From positions 1 through 64,000 of the forward strand of contig DASXZY010000008.1 of assembly GCA_036501625.1 (NCBI GenBank): a stretch of 64,000 bases of DNA. The letters run 5' to 3'. The DNA is from Palsa-1400 sp036501625 (GTDB lineage Bacteria > Verrucomicrobiota > Verrucomicrobiia > Limisphaerales > Palsa-1400). Below the pieces are notes generated by a model. It saw nothing but the letters and a program-made list of their open reading frames with translations. It was not told the origin of the DNA and did not search any database. This document shows, in pieces, positions 58,013 to 64,000 of the stretch. How positions within the stretch are numbered: position 1 is the first letter of the stretch; each line of letters starts with the position of its first letter. A program made the position numbers and the translations under genes.

Positions 58013-60105
58013 TGTTTTGCTTGCGCCTCGGCTTTGCGCTTTTTGGCTTCTTCAATGACGCGCTGCTCCAATTCGCGCGGCATCTCGGAATAGTGGTCCA
58101 GCTTTTCGGTGTGCAAGCTGCGGCCCGCCGTGAGGGAGCGCAGGATGCTTGAGTATTTGTAAAGCTCTCGGGCCGGGACTTCCGCGCGAATGACTTGAAA
58201 CGGCCCGTCAGCTTCGATGCCCAGAATGCGCCCGCGCCGGCTGGAAATATCGCCCATGACTTTGCCCAGGCAATCCTCCGGGATGCGCACCTCGATGAGA
58301 TGAATCGGTTCGAGCAAACAGGGCCGCGCCTTCATGAAGGATTCCTTGAACGCGAAATAACCCGCGATCTGAAACGCGATGTCCTTGGAATCGACCGGGT
58401 GCATTTTGCCGTCGTAAAAATCTATTTTGACATCAACCACCTTGTAGCCGGCCAGGATGCCTTCGGCGCAGGCGTTCTTGACGCCCTGCTCGACTGAGGG
58501 GACGAACACGCGGTCCACGTTCTGCCCTGAAAGAGACTCGGTGAAGTCCACGCCGGAATCGCGCGGCAGCGGCTCGACGCGCATCCATACTTCAGCGAAC
58601 TGGCCGGAGCCGCCGGTTTGTTTTTTGTGCCGGTATTTGGAATCGGCGGGCATTTTGATCGTTTCGCGATAGGGCACTTTCGGCTCGCCCAATTCCACAT
58701 GCGCGTTGAAACGGCGGCGCAATCTGTCAATGATGATTTCAAGGTGCAATTCGCCTTGCGCGGAAATAATGGTCTGGTGCAATTCCGAATCGACCCTGTA
58801 CATGAAGGTGGGGTCCTCCTCGTGCAGCGCGGCCATCCCCGCCGCCACCTTGTCTTCCTCGCCTTTGGCCGTCACTTGCAGGGAGGCGTTAATGGTCGGC
58901 TGCGGATACTGCACCTTGGCCAGCTTGACCGGGCGCGAGGCGGAACAGAGGGTGTTGCCGGTGTGGGTATCCTTCAACTTGACAACCGCGCCGATGTCGC
59001 CGCCATTTAATTCATCGGTCGTGGAGCGGTCGCGCCCGTTGAGAAGGTAAATCTGGCCGATTCGCTCCGTCCTCTGGCGGTCGCTGTTGTAAAGTTCCAT
59101 GCCGGCCTTGAGCGTGCCGGAATAAACCCGGAAAAACGACAGCTCGCCAAAATGCGGCTCGGCCGCCGTCTTGAAAACGTGCGCGACCGGCTCGGGGTCC
59201 GCCAACCGCACTTCGGCGACGCCCCCAGCGGCATCAAGGGCCGCGTAACGTTTGCGATCCACCGGCGAAGAGCCGTACTTGGCGATGAAATCCATCAAGC
59301 GGGCCACGCCGGCGTTCGTTTCAGCCGAGGTGCAGAAAAGCGGAATGAAATGCTGGCCTTGCACGGCCGCGTGGATGCCCGCGCGAAATTCCTCCTCTGA
59401 AAGGCCGCCGCCTTCAACATATTTGGTCAACATCGCGTCGTCTGATTCCGCGATGTGCTCGATCAACTCGGTGTGAAGCCTGGCGACCTGGTCCTTCCAT
59501 TCTCCGGTGGCCGGCGCCTCGGTGAATTTTCCATGCCCGCCCGACAGATCGTAGGTCACGATTTCGCTCCGCAAGATGTCCAGCGCCTGGTTGAAGCCGG
59601 GGCCGGGATTGATGGGCACATTCATGGGAAAAACGCCCGGGCCAAAGTGGCTTCGCGCCGAAGCCAGCATTTCGTCAAAATGGCAATTGAGCTTGTCCAG
59701 CGCGTTGACGACTAGAATTTTGGGAATGCCGAAGTCGCTCGCGCACTTCCACACGCGCTCCGTGCCGACGCCAACGCCGTGCTGGGCATGAATGGCCACC
59801 AGCGCGAAGTCGGCCACGCGCAGGGCGCTGAGAGCTTCGCTGATGAAATCCAGGTAGCCAGGAGTGTCAAGAATATTGAATTTTTTGCCCATCCATTCCG
59901 CGCGCAGGAGGGAAGTTTGCACCGAGATGAGGCGCTGTTTTTCGCTGGGATGATAATCGGAAACAGTGGAGCCGTCGGCAACGCGGCCCATTCTGCCAAT
60001 GACTCCCGCGCTGGCCAGCATGGATTCGCACAGCATGGTTTTGCCACAAGAAGCGTGGCCAACCACGGCGAAATTTCTAATGTCCTGGGGCTTATGTTTT
60101 TCCAT
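58009..60105 (-). CDS. Elongation factor G-like GTPase (EF-G paralogue)
   Basis: A 698-residue translational GTPase with all five EF-G domains (length and C-terminal PRCLLEPIHLIEVRIPEDCLGKVMGDISSRRGRILG fit). The GTPase motifs differ from normal EF-G: P-loop GHASCGKT (16-23) replaces GHIDAGKT, switch I has no clear RGITI, G3 reads DTPGYLDF (80 on) instead of DTPGHVDF, and G4 is NALD (134-137) rather than NKMD. This places it among the EF-G-like/FusA2 proteins that are present beside a normal fusA in many bacteria, often without translocase activity. The ATG at 60105 matches the family start; the longer open frame is rejected. Confidence 0.88.
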   Translation of the reverse strand: MEKHKPQDIRNFAVVGHASCGKTMLCESMLASAGVIGRMGRVADGSTVSDYHPSEKQRLISVQTSLLRAEWMGKKFNILDTPGYLDFISEALSALRVADFALVAIHAQHGVGVGTERVWKCASDFGIPKILVVNALDKLNCHFDEMLASARSHFGPGVFPMNVPINPGPGFNQALDILRSEIVTYDLSGGHGKFTEAPATGEWKDQVARLHTELIEHIAESDDAMLTKYVEGGGLSEEEFRAGIHAAVQGQHFIPLFCTSAETNAGVARLMDFIAKYGSSPVDRKRYAALDAAGGVAEVRLADPEPVAHVFKTAAEPHFGELSFFRVYSGTLKAGMELYNSDRQRTERIGQIYLLNGRDRSTTDELNGGDIGAVVKLKDTHTGNTLCSASRPVKLAKVQYPQPTINASLQVTAKGEEDKVAAGMAALHEEDPTFMYRVDSELHQTIISAQGELHLEIIIDRLRRRFNAHVELGEPKVPYRETIKMPADSKYRHKKQTGGSGQFAEVWMRVEPLPRDSGVDFTESLSGQNVDRVFVPSVEQGVKNACAEGILAGYKVVDVKIDFYDGKMHPVDSKDIAFQIAGYFAFKESFMKARPCLLEPIHLIEVRIPEDCLGKVMGDISSRRGRILGIEADGPFQVIRAEVPARELYKYSSILRSLTAGRSLHTEKLDHYSEMPRELEQRVIEEAKKRKAEAQAKQ

Positions 60106-60175
60106 AAGAACAATTATCGACCGCCCCCACCCGCCTGCCAATATCAAAAAAGCCCGCTCATCCCCCGGCCGGCTG

Positions 60176-60604
60176 TCAAGGCGGTCCGCCCGGAACACTG
60201 ACCATCCAGGCAAGCCCGAATTTGTCCGTCAGCATTCCAAAGCACGGCGACCAAAATGTTTTGGCCGGCGGCATGACGGCCTGGCCTCCCGCGGCCAGCG
60301 CATCGAACGCGCGCCGGGCTTCGGCTTCCGTCGGCAGCGAAAGCGACATGGAAAATCCCTTGAAGCTCGGCTCCGTCTCGCATCCGTCCGAAGCCATGAG
60401 GACGCCTTCGCCGATGTGGAACGTTGTGTGCATGACTTTGTTATCCCAACCGGGCGGCGGTTTGGGCCCTTGCGACTGCGGCGGGGCGTCCTTGAAGCGC
60501 ATAAGAAATTCCACTTTCGCGCCGACCGCGGCGCCGTAGAATTCGAGCGCTTCTTCGCAACGGCCATTGAAAAACAGGTAAGGCTGAACAACTATTTTAT
60601 TCAT
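60176..60604 (-). CDS. VOC-family (PhnB/glyoxalase-like) protein
   Basis: A 142-residue protein of the PhnB-like vicinal-oxygen-chelate group. The start MNKIVVQPYLFFNGRCEEALEFYGAAVGAKVEFLMRF, the centre HTTFHIGEGVLMASDG and the end WSPCFGMLTDKFGLAWMVSV are its three markers. Two babb units form a metal-binding barrel. Members are annotated as glyoxalase or demethylmenaquinone-methyltransferase-like, but the activity is usually unknown. It stands alone between the EF-G-like gene and lpxA. Confidence 0.92.
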   Translation of the reverse strand: MNKIVVQPYLFFNGRCEEALEFYGAAVGAKVEFLMRFKDAPPQSQGPKPPPGWDNKVMHTTFHIGEGVLMASDGCETEPSFKGFSMSLSLPTEAEARRAFDALAAGGQAVMPPAKTFWSPCFGMLTDKFGLAWMVSVPGGPP

Positions 60605-60709
60605 AAATTCTTTGGCGTTTAATGACGCCGAAAACATGGCATCCTCGCCCATGCGAGTCAAGATAAACCCGCGCGGCTGACATCTCGCGGCGGCCCAGCC
60701 TAATCCTCC

Positions 60710-61477
60710 CTATTTGCTGATGCCGCGTTCGCTGGCGCGCACGAAATCGGCCAGGCGGCGCAGTTCGGGCAGCGGCGCCAGATCAGATTCGATTTTCGCC
60801 AGGGCGTTGGGAATGGTGAGCCGTTCGCGGAAGAGTATTTTGTAGGCCTGCTTGAGCGCTGTTTGCGCCTCCTCCGAAACACCGTTGCGTTCCAGGCCGA
60901 CTTTGTTGATCGTGCGCGAGCGGGCCGGATTGCCATCCGCCAGCATGTAAGGAGGAACGTCTTGCACGACTTTCGAGCACCCGCCAATGATTGACATTGT
61001 GCCAATCCGGCAAAATTGATGCACGGCCGCCAACCCGCCTATGACCGCGCGGTCCTCGACCACGATGTGCCCCGCCAGGGTCGCCACGTTGGACATGATC
61101 ACATGGTTGCCCAAGGTGACGTTGTGCGCGATGTGGCAATACGCCAGGATGTGATTATGCGAGCCAACGGTCGTGGCTTCGCCGTCGCTCGTGGCGCTAT
61201 GGATGGTGACGTATTCCCGAAAGGTGTTGTGGCTGCCGATGACAGTGCGCGTGACACCGCCCTTCCATTTTAAGTCCTGCGTCTTCAAGCCAATGCTGGC
61301 GAAGGGAAAAATCTCGTTGCACTCGCCGAGGGCCGTGTGCCCGTCAATTACAACGTGGGAATGAAGATGGCAGCGCCCGCCCAGGCTGACATTCTCGCCA
61401 ATCACACAGTAAGGGCCAATCACGCAATCCGCGCCAATCTGCGCCTTCTTGTGGATTACTGCCGTCGGATGAATCAT
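60710..61477 (-). CDS. lpxA: UDP-N-acetylglucosamine O-acyltransferase
   Basis: A 255-residue enzyme for the first step of lipid A synthesis. It is a left-handed beta-helix of hexapeptide repeats: IHPTAVIHKKAQIGADCVIGPYCVIGENVSLGGRC is typical. The catalytic His is in ILAYCHIAHNVTLGNH (H118; H125 in E. coli), and GGLAAVHQFCRIGT (148-161) contacts the substrate. A helical C-terminal domain follows (about 190-255). ATG 61477 is preferred to TTG 61492. It follows lpxC-fabZ by 39 bases, the usual order in this phylum. Confidence 0.97.
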   Translation of the reverse strand: MIHPTAVIHKKAQIGADCVIGPYCVIGENVSLGGRCHLHSHVVIDGHTALGECNEIFPFASIGLKTQDLKWKGGVTRTVIGSHNTFREYVTIHSATSDGEATTVGSHNHILAYCHIAHNVTLGNHVIMSNVATLAGHIVVEDRAVIGGLAAVHQFCRIGTMSIIGGCSKVVQDVPPYMLADGNPARSRTINKVGLERNGVSEEAQTALKQAYKILFRERLTIPNALAKIESDLAPLPELRRLADFVRASERGISK

Positions 61478-61516
61478 CGCGATAGGATGCAATTTGGTTG
61501 TGAAATGGGCCGGGCG

Positions 61517-62878
61517 TCACGCACGCGCGAAGAGCATGAACGTGACTTCCGCTTCGCTGACGGTTTCGCCGTTGACCAGGCACGTCCCTTTGGCCTTTCC
61601 GATTTTTCCGCGGGATTTCGTCAACTCCACGTCGATCACCAGCGTGTCGCCGGGGCGGACGGGCTTGCGCCAGCGGACGCTTTCGGCTGACATGAAATAG
61701 GCCAGCTTGCCGAAATTCTCCGCCTGCCGGAGCATCATCACGCCGGCGACCTGGGCGATGGCCTCCAATTGCAGCACGCCGGGCATGATTGGCTGGTTGG
61801 GAAAATGGCCCTGGAAATACGGCTCGTTGATCGTCACGTTCTTGATGCCCGTGATTTTATTGCCGTCGATCTTGATGATTTTATCGACCATCAAAAACGG
61901 GTAGCGATGCGGCAGGACTTTCATCAAACGGTCCGTGTCCAATTCCTCGCCGTCGCGGATGACGACAGCCTCGCCTTGCGCCTGGGCGGGCGTCGGCGGC
62001 GGGGCAAAACTCTGCGCGGCCTCCAACGGCTTGCGCCGCTGCTGGGCGATCTGCCGCGCGACCTCGCAATTGGCGCTGTGGCTGGGTTTGACTGCCACGA
62101 CGTGCCCGCCAATGGGGCAGCCAACGAGCGCAAGGTCGCCAATGATGTCAAGTATCTTGTGCCGGACGAATTCCTCCGGGTAGCGCAACGGCTCCGTCGT
62201 CAGAATGGCGTCATCGCGGATGACGACGGCGTTTTCCAGGCTGCCGCCTTTGATTAAACCATTTTTGATGAGATATTCGATTTCCTCGAAAAAGCAAAAT
62301 GTGCGCGCGCCGCAGAGGTCGCGCTCCCATGACTCCGGCGTCACTTGCACGCTGAAGAACTGGGTAAAGCGCCCTTTGGAATCGGCGCTGGTGCAGGTGA
62401 TTTTCAAGCCGTCATGCGGAAAGACGGAAATGTTCGTCTCGTCCTTCTGGTAGGAAATGGGGGCGTCAATACGAAAGACCTCGCGAGGCTCATCCTGCGG
62501 CACGACGCCCGCGGTTTCGATCATCTTGACATACTCGCGGGCGCTGCCGTCGCCGATGGGCGGCTCGTTGGCGTCGAGTTCGACGATGGCATTATCGACG
62601 CCGCGCCCGGCGAAGGCGGCCAGGACGTGCTCGACCGTCAGGATTTTGGCGCCGCCCTTGGAGAGAGCCGTCGAGCGGTTGGTGGTGGTGACGTAATCGA
62701 TGCGCGCCTCGATTTCCGGCCTGCCCTCCAGGTCAACGCGCCGAAAGCGAATGCCCGCGTTGGGCGGAGCCGGCAGAAAGGTCATGTTGACCTGATTGCC
62801 GCTGTGAAGCCCGACCCCGGCGAAACTGGCCTTCTGCCCCAGTGTCTGTTGATGTAACACGCGCGAAATGTAAGCCAT
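61517..62878 (-). CDS. Fused LpxC deacetylase / FabZ dehydratase
   Basis: A 453-residue bifunctional protein. Residues 1-285 are LpxC, the committed zinc deacetylase of lipid A synthesis: ISRVLHQQTLGQKASFAGVGLHSG, zinc ligands H84 (TVEHVLAAF), H240 and D244 (RHKILDIIGDLAL), and catalytic H267 (PSHSAN). Residues about 305-453 are FabZ, which dehydrates 3-hydroxyacyl-ACP in fatty-acid synthesis: LPHRYPFLMVDKI (H324), then GHFPNQPIMPGVLQLEAIAQ with E372. The fusion couples two enzymes that share 3-hydroxyacyl-ACP and is known from Bacteroidetes and Verrucomicrobia. The long N-terminal extension in the frame (MPRPKS...) is not part of LpxC. Confidence 0.97.
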   Translation of the reverse strand: MAYISRVLHQQTLGQKASFAGVGLHSGNQVNMTFLPAPPNAGIRFRRVDLEGRPEIEARIDYVTTTNRSTALSKGGAKILTVEHVLAAFAGRGVDNAIVELDANEPPIGDGSAREYVKMIETAGVVPQDEPREVFRIDAPISYQKDETNISVFPHDGLKITCTSADSKGRFTQFFSVQVTPESWERDLCGARTFCFFEEIEYLIKNGLIKGGSLENAVVIRDDAILTTEPLRYPEEFVRHKILDIIGDLALVGCPIGGHVVAVKPSHSANCEVARQIAQQRRKPLEAAQSFAPPPTPAQAQGEAVVIRDGEELDTDRLMKVLPHRYPFLMVDKIIKIDGNKITGIKNVTINEPYFQGHFPNQPIMPGVLQLEAIAQVAGVMMLRQAENFGKLAYFMSAESVRWRKPVRPGDTLVIDVELTKSRGKIGKAKGTCLVNGETVSEAEVTFMLFARA

Positions 62879-62969
62879 TCCCCCGCAAAAAAGCCAACCT
62901 GATTTTGGGCGCGGCAACGGATGGCGCCGGGAACGGGAGAAAGCCGGTGCCGCCAGAAGGGAAATCCAC

Positions 62970-64000
62970 CTACGTATGATGCAGGAAATCCATTAATTTC
63001 GCCCACCCCACGCCGGAGCCAATGATGATGGTGGAAAGAATAAGCGTGGCGATGCCGCCCGCGATGAGCAGATGGGCCTTTTTGCTTGACCCTTTCCACT
63101 CGTGAAAAATCCAGCCCCAAACTGTCGCGAAAATAATGATGCTGGCCATGTGCAGGGACCAGGAGGCGAAGTCGTACTTGGCGCCCATTTGCGTGGCGCC
63201 CATTGTATAGAAGAAAAATTGGAAGTACCAGGTCGTTCCGGCCAGCGCGGAGAAAAGATAATTGGCCATGACCGGGATTTTCAGATCCTGGGAAGCGGCG
63301 GATGGAACGGCTGCGGCCCCCGGCCCGTGTTCTCCGCCGACAGCGCCGCCGTGCCCGGCGTGTTCAGGGCGGACATGGGAGGCGGCGTACTGGTAGCCAG
63401 TTTTATTCTTGACGTTGAGGAACAGGCACCAGATGAAATTTGTCGTGAATCCTCCCAGCAACAGCACTGGCAGCGCGGGCAGGCCGGTCCAAATCTCGGC
63501 GGTGCCGGCCGATCTGGCCGCGTCGTTGATCGCCTTGCCTGCCTGCAATCCAAACGCGAAGCACGCGCTCATAATGCCGCAAAAGGTGGCGACCAAAATG
63601 CCCTTGCTGAAATTGAATTCCTGGATGGCCTTGGTTTTCTGTTCCGCCGGCATTTGCTTTTCCTTGGTGTAACCGGCCAGCGCGGCGATCCAAATGCCGA
63701 TCAGGCAAACGGCCACGCCGATCAGGGTCACTTTTCCACCGGGGGTTTTGGCGATTTCCACAATGCTGGCGCTGCTCTTGAACACCCAATAGTTCGGCGC
63801 GTAATATTTGAAAATCGGCGGCACGAGGGTGCCAAAGGCCGCGCAATATCCTAGGGCCACTCCGGTGCCGAGAGACAAGCCCAAATAGCGCATGGTCAAC
63901 CCGTAGGTCAGCCCCCCAAAACCCCACAGCGCGCCAAAAATATACGTCCATGCCAGCGTGCTGAAACTCTGCTGCTTCAACACTCCGGCGAGGTCGTTGG
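62970..64000 (-). CDS. L-rhamnose/proton symporter RhaT family, N-terminus beyond window
   Basis: At least 343 residues of a RhaT-type DMT transporter; the reading frame stays open to the window edge, so the true start lies outside. WTYIFGALWGFGGLTYGLTMRYLGLSLGTGVALG aligns to the segment about 60-90 residues into E. coli RhaT. About nine hydrophobic segments remain, separated by a His/Gly-rich loop (HVRPEHAGHGGAVGGEHGPG), longer than in E. coli. The C-terminus ends LMDFLHHT. The substrate is probably a 6-deoxyhexose such as rhamnose, fitting a genome that degrades polysaccharides. Confidence 0.9.
   Translation of the reverse strand, partial: NDLAGVLKQQSFSTLAWTYIFGALWGFGGLTYGLTMRYLGLSLGTGVALGYCAAFGTLVPPIFKYYAPNYWVFKSSASIVEIAKTPGGKVTLIGVAVCLIGIWIAALAGYTKEKQMPAEQKTKAIQEFNFSKGILVATFCGIMSACFAFGLQAGKAINDAARSAGTAEIWTGLPALPVLLLGGFTTNFIWCLFLNVKNKTGYQYAASHVRPEHAGHGGAVGGEHGPGAAAVPSAASQDLKIPVMANYLFSALAGTTWYFQFFFYTMGATQMGAKYDFASWSLHMASIIIFATVWGWIFHEWKGSSKKAHLLIAGGIATLILSTIIIGSGVGWAKLMDFLHHT

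Noticed and set aside
1..64000. CRISPR arrays, tRNA or rRNA genes, insertion sequences
   Set aside because: No regular repeat-spacer array, cloverleaf, rRNA segment or transposase with inverted ends was found by reading; a dedicated scan would be more sensitive.

Overview
The window reads as a chromosomal segment of a Gram-negative bacterium, most likely Verrucomicrobiota (Pedosphaera/Limisphaera-like). The evidence is lipid A genes (lpxA and a fused lpxC-fabZ), Lgt, LolA-, Mla- and Pqi-type envelope genes, a sulfatase, a DUF2723 membrane protein, and a secreted leucine-rich-repeat protein whose C-terminal domain is of a kind very common in that phylum. The DNA is GC-rich. No rRNA, tRNA, CRISPR array, integrase or insertion sequence was recognised. 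The taxonomic call is inference from gene content.

Layout. 0.2-2.7 kb: secreted proteins. 2.8-7.2 kb: minus-strand housekeeping genes (proS, a fumarylacetoacetate-hydrolase-family gene, miaA, lgt). 7.3-9.3 kb: a PfkB sugar kinase facing an SMP-30-type secreted beta-propeller. 9.4-12.9 kb: a SNF2-type helicase coupled to a coiled-coil protein. 12.8-19.1 kb: a minus-strand run of flippase-like protein, acetyltransferase, sulfotransferase, lipoprotein, MMPL/RND exporter and LolA-like carrier, which together suggest export of a modified (possibly sulfated) lipid. 19.1-22.6 kb: an Mla/Pqi-like lipid transporter in the opposite direction. 22.6-29.3 kb: a gene remnant, a PQQ-type propeller, a methyltransferase, an EVE-domain protein and a large DUF2723-TPR membrane protein.

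30.2-56.6 kb is the most distinctive part. It is one plus-strand block encoding an extracellular contractile injection system (eCIS; PVC/Afp-like phage-tail machine) with a sigma-54-type activator and a small winged-helix-like gene in front. The structural genes are sheath, tube, a zinc-motif baseplate protein, a disordered linker, a DUF4255 cap protein, an AAA+ ATPase, CIS-tube and LysM adaptors, a hub and spike encoded separately, a PAAR-like tip, a gp25 wedge, two baseplate-J wedge proteins, tail protein I, and two proteins with no assigned role. Most neighbours overlap by 4 bp (ATGA or GTGA), as in a single translationally coupled operon. Unusual points are about four Ig-like (BIG2) domains inserted in the sheath, beta-helix domains on two late proteins, and no recognisable tape measure, tail fibre or toxin cargo.

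56.6-64 kb returns to minus-strand genes: a sulfatase coupled to an EF-G-like GTPase, a VOC protein, lpxA, lpxC-fabZ, and a rhaT-type transporter cut by the window end. All family assignments come from reading motifs and gene order; no database search was run.
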